This document shows positions 57,439-64,000 of a stretch of DNA of 64,000 nucleotides, piece after piece. The notes under the pieces were generated by a model. The model had not been told where the DNA came from. It did no database searches and saw nothing but the letters and a program-made list of their open reading frames with translations. Within the stretch, counting starts at the first letter, position 1. Each line of letters starts with the position of its first letter. This DNA comes from DATBDN01 sp963715995 (lineage in GTDB: Bacteria; Actinomycetota; Thermoleophilia; Solirubrobacterales; Thermoleophilaceae), in assembly GCA_963715995.1 (NCBI GenBank), contig OY970283.1, forward strand, positions 1,178,001 to 1,242,000. The letters run 5' to 3'. The position numbers were made by a program, and so were the translations under genes.

Positions 57439-59477
57439 CAGCCGGAGCGCTCCATGAGCAGGGTGCCCTGGCCCACGTGACGGGCATGCCAGCCGGGTGG
57501 CACCACGAGCGTGGCACCGGGCAGCTCGGCGATCGCCGGCCCGTCGAGATCGCGCGGCACGCCGCGCACGATGCGCGTGTCGAGGCGCTCGCCACCGAAC
57601 CAAGCCGCGCGCGAGCCGGCCTCCTCGTGCTCCGGCGGGTCGGCGAGCTCTGGCTCGGAGCCCGGCAGCGCGACGGCCACCCGCACGGTCACGAGCTCGA
57701 GCTCGGCATCGCGGTCGTCGTAGCCGTAGTGGTCGCGATGCACGGCGTCGAACGCGGCCCGCAGAGCCTGCGGCTCGGGCGCGGCTCCGCCGTGCACCGT
57801 CAGCTCGAATGCCTGGCCGACATAGCGGAGGTCGTAGGAAGCGCGAACAACCGGGGCCTGGCCCCCTTCGCGAAAAACCGAGTCCTGGCCCCGCTCGCGA
57901 ACGACCGGGGCCTGGCCCCCCTCGGGTTTTGTCTCGAGAACGGCTCGCCCCTTCGCTGCCAGGCGCTCCACGCTGGCTGCGATCGCGTCCCGCGTCAGCG
58001 CCTCGCCGCGCAGCAGCACGCTCTCGGCCAGGTCGCGGCGGCGCTCGGACACCAGCAGCCCCAGCGCCGACAGGACTCCCGACGCCTGCGGCACCACGAT
58101 GCGCGTCATCCCGAGCTCGCCGGCGATCGCCGCCGCGTGCAGTGGCCCGGCTCCGCCGAACGGGACCAGCGCCAGCTCGCGCGGGTCGATCCCGCGCTCC
58201 ACCGTCATGACCCTCACGGCCTGCGCCATCTCCGCGCTCGCCACGCGCACGATTCCAGCCGCAAGCTCCTCGCGCCCGAGCCCGGCGCGTGCACCAAGCT
58301 CGTCGAGCGCGCGTTCGGCGGCCGCGAGGTCCAGCGCCACGCCGCCCGCCAGCGGCGACTCCGAATCGAGATAGCCCAGCACCAGGTTCGCGTCCGTCAC
58401 GGTGGGCTCGGTGCCGCCGCGCCCGTAGGCCGCCGGTCCCGGCTCGGCGCCCGCGGACCGCGGGCCCACACGCAGGGCGCCGCCGGGATCGAGCCACGCC
58501 ACGCTGCCGCCGCCGGCTCCGACCGTGTGCACGTCGACCATCGGCAGCGCCAGCGGCCGGCCGCCGACCTGGCGCTCACCGGCCACCACCGCGCCGCCGT
58601 CGAGCGCCACCGACACGTCGCACGAGGTGCCGCCCATGTCCAGGCAGACGGCGCCAGGCTCGCCCGCCGCCCGAGCCATCCACGCGGCGCCGACCGCGCC
58701 GCCGGCCGGCCCCGAGAGCACCGTCCACGCTCCATGCGCCGCGGCGTCGCCGGCATCCGCCACCCCGCCGCTCGAGAGCATCACGTCCGGATCGGGCAGC
58801 CCGGCATCGCGAGCCCGCCCAGCGAGGCGGCCGAGGTAGTCGCGCATGAGCGGCGACACGGCGGCGTCGACGATCGTGGTGGCGCAGCGCTCGTACTCGC
58901 GGAACACCGGAGCCGTCTCGTGCGAGACCGACACGTGCAGGCCGGGTCGCAGCCGCAGAAGCTCGTCGCGCACGCGCGCCTCGTGCCCGGGGTGAAGGAA
59001 GCCCCAGAGCAGGCAGACGGCGACGGACTCGACGTCATCGGGCAGCTGGGCCAGGCGGGCGCGCAGCTCGTCGACGTCGATCTCGCGCAGCACACCGTCC
59101 GGCCCGGTCCGCTCGGGCACCGCCAAGCGCAGCTCGGGCGGCACGATCGGCTCGGGGTGGGCCGCGCAGAGGCGATAGAGGTCCGCACGGTTCTGGCGCC
59201 GCAGCTCCTCGAGGTCGGTGAACCCGTCGGTGGCCAGCAGCGCAGTGCGCGCGGTGCGCCCCTCAACCAGGGCATTGGTGGCCACGGTCATCCCGTGCAC
59301 GAAGCCGTCGATCGCCGTCGCGCCGGCGCCCGCGGCAGCAAGCGCGGCCTCGACCGCATCGATCACGCCGCGCGACTGGTCGCCCGGAGTGGTGGGCGCC
59401 TTGGCGGTTACAAGGCGGTCGCCATCCAGGATGGCGGCATCCGTGAACGTGCCGCCGACGTCCACGCCGAGAAGCAT
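57438..59477 (-). CDS. Hydantoinase A / 5-oxoprolinase alpha-type subunit
   Basis: A 679-residue ASKHA-fold ATPase subunit: MLLGVDVGGTFTDAAI (phosphate 1), FVHGMTVATNALVEGRTART, VCLDMGGTSCDVSVA (phosphate 2) and LVPFGGAGPLHAAAIAGELG. With HyuB it would hydrolyse hydantoins, 5-oxoproline or related cyclic amides. At about residues 518-544 there is an insertion of three 9-residue repeats (EGGQAPVVR, ERGQDSVFR, EGGQAPVVR) from a 27-bp tandem repeat. hyuB overlaps its stop (ATGA). Confidence 0.92.
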   Translation of the reverse strand: MLLGVDVGGTFTDAAILDGDRLVTAKAPTTPGDQSRGVIDAVEAALAAAGAGATAIDGFVHGMTVATNALVEGRTARTALLATDGFTDLEELRRQNRADLYRLCAAHPEPIVPPELRLAVPERTGPDGVLREIDVDELRARLAQLPDDVESVAVCLLWGFLHPGHEARVRDELLRLRPGLHVSVSHETAPVFREYERCATTIVDAAVSPLMRDYLGRLAGRARDAGLPDPDVMLSSGGVADAGDAAAHGAWTVLSGPAGGAVGAAWMARAAGEPGAVCLDMGGTSCDVSVALDGGAVVAGERQVGGRPLALPMVDVHTVGAGGGSVAWLDPGGALRVGPRSAGAEPGPAAYGRGGTEPTVTDANLVLGYLDSESPLAGGVALDLAAAERALDELGARAGLGREELAAGIVRVASAEMAQAVRVMTVERGIDPRELALVPFGGAGPLHAAAIAGELGMTRIVVPQASGVLSALGLLVSERRRDLAESVLLRGEALTRDAIAASVERLAAKGRAVLETKPEGGQAPVVRERGQDSVFREGGQAPVVRASYDLRYVGQAFELTVHGGAAPEPQALRAAFDAVHRDHYGYDDRDAELELVTVRVAVALPGSEPELADPPEHEEAGSRAAWFGGERLDTRIVRGVPRDLDGPAIAELPGATLVVPPGWHARHVGQGTLLMERSG
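57844..57924 (-). repeat. Three tandem 27-bp units inside hyuA
   Basis: Units at 57844-57870, 57871-57897 and 57898-57924. Each holds a palindromic core close to GGGGCCTGGCCCC (the middle unit is altered to GAGTCCTGGCCCC). The 27-bp length keeps the reading frame and adds nine residues per unit. Confidence 0.85.
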
Positions 59478-59491
59478 CGGCGCAGACGCTA
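59475..59491 (-). promoter_or_regulatory. Leaderless-type promoter of the hyuA-hyuB operon
   Basis: TAGCGT (59491-59486) is 8 nt before ATG 59477. Confidence 0.45.
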
Positions 59492-59654
59492 GTGCCTGCG
59501 CCAGCGCGCTAGTGCTCGCGCCCCGCGCCGCGCGCGTTTCCGCGGAAACTCACCCAGGGCGGGGACGTGGCGCGGTTTTCGGGTGGCGGTGCCGGCGCGG
59601 GCGACGCTCTCCGCCCACGTGTCAGGGCTCGGGCGGCTCGGTTTCGGCGAGCAT

Positions 59655-59691
59655 CCGTCAATTGGTGTCGCATAGCGACAGTTATTGACGG
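59655..59691. repeat. Structured hairpin 1
   Basis: CCGTCAAT pairs with ATTGACGG, then a 3x3 internal loop, then TGTCGC pairs with GCGACA around an ATA loop. Confidence 0.7.
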
Positions 59692-59715
59692 TTGCTGCGC
59701 CACCGAGGGGAGCAA

Positions 59716-59752
59716 CGTTCAATTGCTCCCGCACAGCGGGAACTATTGAACG
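59716..59752. repeat. Structured hairpin 2, same architecture as hairpin 1
   Basis: CGTTCAAT pairs with ATTGAACG, then a 3x3 internal loop, then TCCCGC pairs with GCGGGA around an ACA loop. Four base pairs differ from hairpin 1, and each change is matched by its partner. Confidence 0.7.
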
Positions 59753-59797
59753 AAGCGAGCGCCTTCGCGGCGTGAAGCGGCCGGCGCGAGAGCGCAA

Positions 59798-59832
59798 GCG
59801 CCACTCCAGCCACCCCTTGGCCGAGGCAGTTT
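59798..59832 (-). repeat. Third copy of the AAACTGCCTCGGCCAAGGGG repeat core
   Basis: On the plus strand it reads GCCACCCCTTGGCCGAGGCA, matching the cores of the inverted repeat at 50343-50681. Confidence 0.7.
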
Positions 59833-59896
59833 CCAAACCGCAGCCAGGGGACGGCGGGCGGCAGAGCTGGGCTAGCGGCGGCCGGCGGAGCCCCCC

Positions 59897-60319
59897 TCAG
59901 GCAGCCGTCAGCTCGATCTCGTCGTCCAGGTGCTTGTGCGACGGGCAGTAGCGACTGCCGGGCAGCGGCTCGCGCTGGCACGCGGTGCCGCGGCGGGTGG
60001 TGGCGTGACAGACGAGCGGTGTGCCGGTCACGGAGTGACCGACGCGCGCCTGGAGGTCGACCCAGTCGGTCGCCAGCCGCATGTGGCGCTCGATCACGGA
60101 GTACGCCACCATCTGCTTGCTCATCGGAAACAGCGTGCGGACGTCGTAGAACAACGTGCGCGCCGGGCGCGCGAAGTAGTGGCGGTCGGCGGCGAGTCGC
60201 TCGACCGCGGACTCGCACGAGGTCAGCAGGCGGGCCTTCGCGGCGCCCACCGCGCAGCCGTGGTCCGGTACTACGAACTCGGCCAGCTCTCGGTACATCG
60301 AACGACTGAACTGGTACAT
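59897..60319 (-). CDS. Small protein with C-terminal Cys/His motif (DUF5763-like)
   Basis: A 140-residue protein. The helical N-terminus MYQFSRSMYRELAEFVVPDH and a middle part with several aromatic residues precede a C-terminal module CHATTRRGTACQREPLPGSRYCPSHKHL. Its C/C/C/H spacing resembles the short zinc-like DUF5763 motif found at the ends of many bacterial proteins. The function is unknown. ATG 60319 is preceded by GGGGGAG at 5 nt. Confidence 0.7.
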   Translation of the reverse strand: MYQFSRSMYRELAEFVVPDHGCAVGAAKARLLTSCESAVERLAADRHYFARPARTLFYDVRTLFPMSKQMVAYSVIERHMRLATDWVDLQARVGHSVTGTPLVCHATTRRGTACQREPLPGSRYCPSHKHLDDEIELTAA

Positions 60320-60410
60320 CGACACTCCCCCATTGAGTGGAGAGTCGAGTCAAGCACCGAGTCGTTACCGCGCCGGGAAGCGCGGGTTACGTGAGCATTA
60401 ACCGGTTCAG

Positions 60411-60435
60411 GGTTACCGGACGCCGACCGGGGTAT
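60411..60435 (+). promoter_or_regulatory. Possible general-stress sigma promoter of the DUF892 gene
   Basis: GGTTAC (60411-60416), a 13-nt spacer and GGGTAT (60430-60435) resemble SigB-type -35/-10 elements of actinobacteria and firmicutes. It lies about 70 nt before the ATG, which has its own ribosome binding site. Confidence 0.4.
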
Positions 60436-60508
60436 CTGGACCTTCGTGCCGCGAACGGCGGCACCTCAACTGACCTGATCTGAGATCTCGCAACGAAGGG
60501 AGCACGAC

Positions 60509-61174
60509 ATGGCTGAGCTCAACGCTCGCGACGCCAAGCTCGTCCAGTACCTCAACGAGGCCCACGCAAAAGAGGCCGAGCTCGAGGCGGACCTGACGGC
60601 ACACATCAATCTGACGCAGAAGGCGCCGTACAAGAAGCGCCTGCAACAGCACCTGAAGGAGACGCGCGAGCACAAGCGCCGCGTCGCCTCACGCATCAAG
60701 AAGCTCGGCGGCCAGGCCAGCACCGGCGTCCGCGCGCCCGGCGTGCCGGACGTGGTCGGCGAGCTCGCCGGCAAGGGCATCGCGGCCGTCAAGGGCCAGG
60801 TCGGGATCGCGCGCGCCGCGGTTACCGAGCAGGCCGAGACGCACCTGCGCAATGCCCGTGAGGAGCTCCGCGAGGAGTACGTCGAGATCGGCACCTACAC
60901 GGCGATCGAGGCGTTCGCGACCGAGGTCGGCGACAAGGAGACGGCACAGCTCGCACGCGAGATTCGCCGCGACGAGCAGAAGACGGCCGACTACCTCGAG
61001 CGCCTGATCCCGCAGCTCATCAAGGACGTCGTCAAGAACGAGGTTCCGCGCGAGCAGCGCGCGAAGCCGAGCACCCGCGGCCGGCGGTCGACCAGCTCGC
61101 GGAAGCGCACGACGAGCTCACGCAGGCGCAGCACCACCTCGGCGCGCAAGTCGGCAAGCGGCTCGCGCTCCTAG
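60509..61174 (+). CDS. DUF892 (YciF/YciE-like) ferritin-like stress protein with basic tail
   Basis: A 221-residue protein. Residues about 5-175 form the DUF892 four-helix bundle: DAKLVQYLNEAHAKEAELEA, LQQHLKETREHKRRVASRIK, EEYVEIGTYTAIEAFATEVGDKETAQLA and DEQKTADYLERLIPQL, with the ferritin-like Glu and His positions. Residues 180-221 are an Arg/Ser/Lys-rich tail (RGRRSTSSRKRTTSSRRRST) that could bind DNA, as in Dps-like proteins. GAAGGGAG lies 8 nt before the ATG. A stress-type promoter is seen upstream. Confidence 0.85.
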   Translation: MAELNARDAKLVQYLNEAHAKEAELEADLTAHINLTQKAPYKKRLQQHLKETREHKRRVASRIKKLGGQASTGVRAPGVPDVVGELAGKGIAAVKGQVGIARAAVTEQAETHLRNAREELREEYVEIGTYTAIEAFATEVGDKETAQLAREIRRDEQKTADYLERLIPQLIKDVVKNEVPREQRAKPSTRGRRSTSSRKRTTSSRRRSTTSARKSASGSRS

Positions 61175-62664
61175 TTCCAGCGCTCGAACAGCGGCGGATC
61201 GCCCCCGCGCACCACTGCGTGCGTCCAGTCCAGGCCTGAGTCCTGGCGGGGGTGGTCGCGCCGCTGGTGCGCGCCGCGACTCTCCTCGCGCGCGAGTGCC
61301 GAGGTGGCGATGACCCGCGCGAGCGGGAACGGATCGCCGAGCAGCTCCTCGAGCCCACGCGGATCGCGCTCGATTCCAGCCAGGCGCCACAGCGCCTCGC
61401 GGGTGGACGCTTCCGGCACGACCGGCGGCGCCTCGCGGGCGGCTGGGAACTCCGCCGTCGCCACGCCAGGCTCGTCCGAGGCCGCGAGCGCGGCACGGCG
61501 CGCGAACACCACGCACTCGGCTAGCGAGTTCGACGCCAGGCGGTTCGCCCCGTGCAGGCCGGTGCAGGCGCACTCTCCCACGGCATACAGACCCGCGAGC
61601 GTCGAGCGCCCGTCGAGGTCGGTTGCCACCCCACCCATCGTGTAGTGCGCGGCCGGCGCGACCGGGACCAGGTCCCGCATCGGATCGATCCCGATCTCCT
61701 CCAGCACCGACACGATGTTCGGGAAGCGCGCCGGCTCCACGCCGCGCATGTCGAGGTGGACCGCAGCGCGCGCCGCGCCGGCGACGGGACGCGTTCGCAG
61801 CTCACCCTCGATCGCCAGCGCCACCTCGTCGCGTGGAGCGAGCTCCTCGACGAAGCGCTCGCCGTGACCGTTCAAGAGAAGTGCCCCTTCGCCGCGGATC
61901 GCCTCGGTGATCAGGAAGCCGTCGCGCGCGCCCGTTGAGACCAGGGCGGTTGGATGGAACTGCTGGAACTCCATGTCGGCGAGCGCAGCCCCGGCCGCCA
62001 GCCCCAGCGTCATCCCGGCGCCGACCACGCCGTGAGGGTTCGTGGTCCGCGCCCAGAGCGCGGCCGCGCCGCCGGTGGCCAGGATCGTGCCGCGCGCGCG
62101 AACGGCGCACTCGCGGCCGCCGTGCTCGCGCAGGTGCGCGCCCACGCAGCGGTCGTCCACACGCGCGAGCGAGACCGCCGACGTGTTCTCGAGCACGCGC
62201 ACGTTCGGGTCGAGCGCGACCCGCGCCGAGAGGTCACGTGTGATGCGCCGCCCGGTCGCGCTGCCGCCCGCGTGCACGACGCGGCGGCGCGAGTGGCCGC
62301 CTTCCAGCCCGAGCGCGAGCGCGCCGTGGCGGTCCGCGTCGAAGCTCACGCCGAGCTCCTCGAGGTGCGCCACGCGCGCCGGCGCGTCCTCGCACAGGAC
62401 TCGCACCGCCGACTCGCGTGAGAGCACACGGCCTGCCTTGAGCGTGTCGCGCATGTGCAGCTCGACCGAGTCGTCCGCGGCGAGCGCCGCGGCGATCCCG
62501 CCCTGGGCCCAGTAGCTCGCAGACTGCGCCAGTGGCGAGCTCGACACGAGCACCACGCGCGCGCCCGCTTGGGCCGCTACGACGGCGGCATAGAGACCGG
62601 CGGCTCCTGCGCCGATGACGGCGACGTCGCCGTCGACCGTGTCGATGTCGCGAGCGGGCGTCAC
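61171..62664 (-). CDS. nadB: L-aspartate oxidase
   Basis: A 497-residue FAD enzyme for the first step of NAD synthesis, oxidising aspartate to iminoaspartate. The FAD motif is DVAVIGAGAAGLYAAVVAAQAG, then SASYWAQGGIAAALAADDS. Further family text includes EGGHSRRRVVHAGGSATGRRI, EFQQFHPTALV, ITEAIRGEGALLLNGHGERF, HYTMGGVATDLDGRS and GLHGANRLASNSLAECVVF. nadA and nadC are not in the window. GTG 62664 opens the gene, divergent from the HDAC-like gene. The two convergent stops with the DUF892 gene overlap by 4 bp. Confidence 0.95.
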   Translation of the reverse strand: MTPARDIDTVDGDVAVIGAGAAGLYAAVVAAQAGARVVLVSSSPLAQSASYWAQGGIAAALAADDSVELHMRDTLKAGRVLSRESAVRVLCEDAPARVAHLEELGVSFDADRHGALALGLEGGHSRRRVVHAGGSATGRRITRDLSARVALDPNVRVLENTSAVSLARVDDRCVGAHLREHGGRECAVRARGTILATGGAAALWARTTNPHGVVGAGMTLGLAAGAALADMEFQQFHPTALVSTGARDGFLITEAIRGEGALLLNGHGERFVEELAPRDEVALAIEGELRTRPVAGAARAAVHLDMRGVEPARFPNIVSVLEEIGIDPMRDLVPVAPAAHYTMGGVATDLDGRSTLAGLYAVGECACTGLHGANRLASNSLAECVVFARRAALAASDEPGVATAEFPAAREAPPVVPEASTREALWRLAGIERDPRGLEELLGDPFPLARVIATSALAREESRGAHQRRDHPRQDSGLDWTHAVVRGGDPPLFERWN

Positions 62665-62678
62665 GGCCAGGCAGGGCC

Positions 62679-62693
62679 TACCGTATCGGGATG
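62679..62693 (+). promoter_or_regulatory. Leaderless-type promoter of the HDAC-like gene
   Basis: TACCGT is 6 nt before ATG 62691. Confidence 0.4.
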
Positions 62694-63614
62694 CCGCCCG
62701 CGCTCTACTTCCAGCACGCGTCGTCGGTCGAGCACGACACCGGGAGCCACCCCGAGAACAAGGCGCGGATCCCGGCGATCGAGCACGAGCTGGCTCGCCG
62801 CGACTGGCTCGGCTGGGAGCGGCGCCAGGCCCGGGCGGCCACCCAGGAGCAGCTCGAAGCGGTGCATCCGGCTGCGCACATCGAGCGCATCCGCGCGATG
62901 TCCGAGGCGGGCGGCGGCTGGTTCGACGCCGACACGATGGCGAGCGCCGGGTCCTACACCGCTGCGCTCCACGCAGCAGGCGGCGCCTGTGCGGTGGTCG
63001 ACGCGATCGTCTCGGGCGAGGCCCGGACGGCGTTCGCCGGGATGAGGCCGCCGGGCCACCACTGCGAGGTTGCGCGTCCGATGGGCTTCTGCCTGTTCAA
63101 CAGCGTCGCGATCGCCGCCCAGCACGCGCGCGGCGCGCACGGCATCGAGCGCGTCGCGATCTTCGACTGGGACGTGCACCACGGCAACGGCACGAACGAC
63201 ATCTTCCACTCGCGCAGCGACGTGCTCTACATCTCGATCCACCAGTCGCCGCTCTATCCAGGGACCGGGCGCCGCGACGACACGGGTTCGGGCGCCGGCG
63301 AGGGGTTCACGCTCAACCTGCCGGTGCCGCCCGGCTCGGGCGACGAGGTGTGGCTGCCGCTGGTCGACGACGTCGTGGTCCCGCGGCTGGCCGAGTTCGA
63401 GCCGGGCCTGATCCTGGTCTCGGCCGGATTCGACGCGCACCGTGCCGACCCGCTGGCGCAGTGCGCCCTGACCGAGGACTCGTTCGCTGCGATGGGCACA
63501 CGCGTGCGTGAGGCGGCGGGACGCCTCGGTGCTCCTTACGGCGCTGTGCTCGAGGGTGGTTACGACCTCGACGCGCTGGCGGCCTCGGTGGCCGCGACGC
63601 TCGAGGTGTTCTGA
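62691..63614 (+). CDS. Histone deacetylase-family (AcuC/acetylpolyamine deacetylase-like) protein
   Basis: A 307-residue zinc deacetylase. It has FQHASSVEHDTGSHPENKAR, the His-His dyad in MRPPGHHCEVARPMGFCLFN, the zinc ligands in IFDWDVHHGNGTNDIF and LILVSAGFDAHRADPLAQ, and the closing VLEGGYDLDALA. All catalytic residues are visible. Bacterial relatives deacetylate acetyl-lysine on acetyl-CoA synthetase or acetylated polyamines; a histone-like, lysine-rich protein is encoded in this window and could be another target, though nothing shows it directly. Confidence 0.93.
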   Translation: MPPALYFQHASSVEHDTGSHPENKARIPAIEHELARRDWLGWERRQARAATQEQLEAVHPAAHIERIRAMSEAGGGWFDADTMASAGSYTAALHAAGGACAVVDAIVSGEARTAFAGMRPPGHHCEVARPMGFCLFNSVAIAAQHARGAHGIERVAIFDWDVHHGNGTNDIFHSRSDVLYISIHQSPLYPGTGRRDDTGSGAGEGFTLNLPVPPGSGDEVWLPLVDDVVVPRLAEFEPGLILVSAGFDAHRADPLAQCALTEDSFAAMGTRVREAAGRLGAPYGAVLEGGYDLDALAASVAATLEVF

Positions 63615-63617
63615 CCG

Positions 63618-64000
63618 CTACGGCTTGGCGTTCGGGTCCTTCGACACGAAGCGCGAGTAGGCGTCGCCGAACTCGCCCTTGCCGCGATCGCTTGCGGCCT
63701 GAGCGTCGGCCTGGTCCTTCGCGTCGAACTGGCCGTCGAAGACCACCCAGTAGCCCGGGCGCAGCGTCGGGAAGTCGTCGGAGTGGAGGATCGCCGCGGT
63801 GCCGATTCCGGCACTCCGCGCGGCCTGAAGCTTCTGGTTGGCCGCAGCCTGCGAGGGCAGCGACGCGAGCACGACGGTGAACGCGCTCTTGCCGGGCGGC
63901 CACCCTGATGTGGCGGTCACGGGGGGCGCTGGTGTCGGCGTGGGTGTTGCCGTGGCGGTGGTGCCGGTCGGCGTGCCGGGCGCAGGCGCAGGCGTCGTCG
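63618..64000 (-). CDS. SPOR-domain protein, 5' end cut by window
   Basis: The frame is open to the window edge. The visible N-terminal part is a Thr/Pro/Ala-rich linker (TPTPTPAPP). It is followed by a SPOR-like domain: AFTVVLASLPSQAAANQKLQAARSAG, then SDDFPTLRPGYWVVFDGQF. SPOR domains bind denuded peptidoglycan, so the protein is probably secreted or membrane-anchored with its start beyond the window. An internal GTG at 63920 is unlikely to be the true start because the linker continues upstream in frame. Confidence 0.75.
   Translation of the reverse strand, partial: TTPAPAPGTPTGTTATATPTPTPAPPVTATSGWPPGKSAFTVVLASLPSQAAANQKLQAARSAGIGTAAILHSDDFPTLRPGYWVVFDGQFDAKDQADAQAASDRGKGEFGDAYSRFVSKDPNAKP

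Larger units (their letters stand above)
59478..59896. other. 419-bp intergenic region with twin hairpins and repeat
   Basis: No convincing gene. It contains the hyu promoter at its left end, two hairpins of identical architecture (59655-59691 and 59716-59752) and a third copy of the 50-kb repeat core (59798-59832). Confidence 0.75.

Noticed and set aside
57844..57924. Possible CRISPR-like array
   Set aside because: Three tandem units without spacers, inside a reading frame, and no cas genes.
57477..59492. 671-codon plus-strand frame over hyuA
   Set aside because: It is antisense to a clear ASKHA-fold subunit and has no domain of its own.

Overview
The window is a high-GC actinobacterial chromosome segment (GC looks near 70% by eye, many GTG starts). 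Gene content and protein style fit class Thermoleophilia, probably Solirubrobacterales; this is inference from recognised families, not from a search. No rRNA, tRNA, CRISPR array, prophage or insertion sequence is recognisable. About 62 protein genes are supported.

Layout: (1) 1-9.7 kb is an accessory region: a truncated adenylation enzyme, three glycosyltransferases, a sulfotransferase-like protein, a Wzm/Wzt-type polysaccharide ABC exporter, a carrier-protein/thioesterase protein and its phosphopantetheinyl transferase. Together they suggest a surface or secreted glycan carrying an amino-acyl or acyl decoration. (2) 9.7-17.5 kb is a DNA-repair operon: an AddB-like and an AddA-like helicase-nuclease followed by xseA and xseB. 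(3) 17.5-25.7 kb is mixed housekeeping: a secreted nuclease, HAD phosphatase, FxsA, a SufT-like protein, a wax ester synthase/DGAT, ispH, a histone H1-like protein and a redoxin-like protein without cysteines. (4) 25.8-36.1 kb carries the SUF iron-sulfur genes. The rrf2-sufC-sufD-sufS-sufU run is operonic, while sufB sits apart, behind a hybrid histidine kinase/HD-GYP pair and an SDR-yqgE pair. (5) 36-41 kb holds an amine oxidase, an SCO1 copper chaperone, a secreted protein and a NarL-type two-component system. (6) 41-46.5 kb is a sulfur-carrier cysteine module: rhodanese-MoeB, a CysO-like carrier, CysM and the JAMM protease Mec. TatA and two ferritin-like proteins lie inside it. (7) 46.4-49.3 kb holds two acyl-CoA dehydrogenases. 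(8) 49-60 kb holds a cobalamin-binding protein, a peptidase-like protein, a frameshifted penicillin acylase, a hydantoinase-type operon and repeat-rich intergenic DNA. (9) 60-64 kb holds a DUF892 protein, nadB, an HDAC-like deacetylase and a truncated SPOR protein.

Three themes stand out. First, a -10-like TANNNT box lies 6-8 nt before the start codon of at least 15 genes, which argues for abundant leaderless transcription and fixes several otherwise ambiguous starts (TTG 4440, TTG 9749, GTG 45575). Second, sulfur and Fe-S genes are linked. The suf operon and the rhodanese-MoeB gene carry similar palindromes of the form TACC(C)CCT(C/G)GGTA over their promoters, and the CysO-like carrier encodes a Gly-Gly-Cys end that resembles the substrate of the nearby Mec protease. 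Third, several families of palindromic or dispersed repeats fill the intergenic regions, and one has been built in frame into a coding sequence (hyuA).

Three genes (cysO-like, penicillin acylase, hyuB) each show one frameshift with intact sequence on both sides. Either these are assembly indels or the genes have broken recently; the sequence alone cannot decide.
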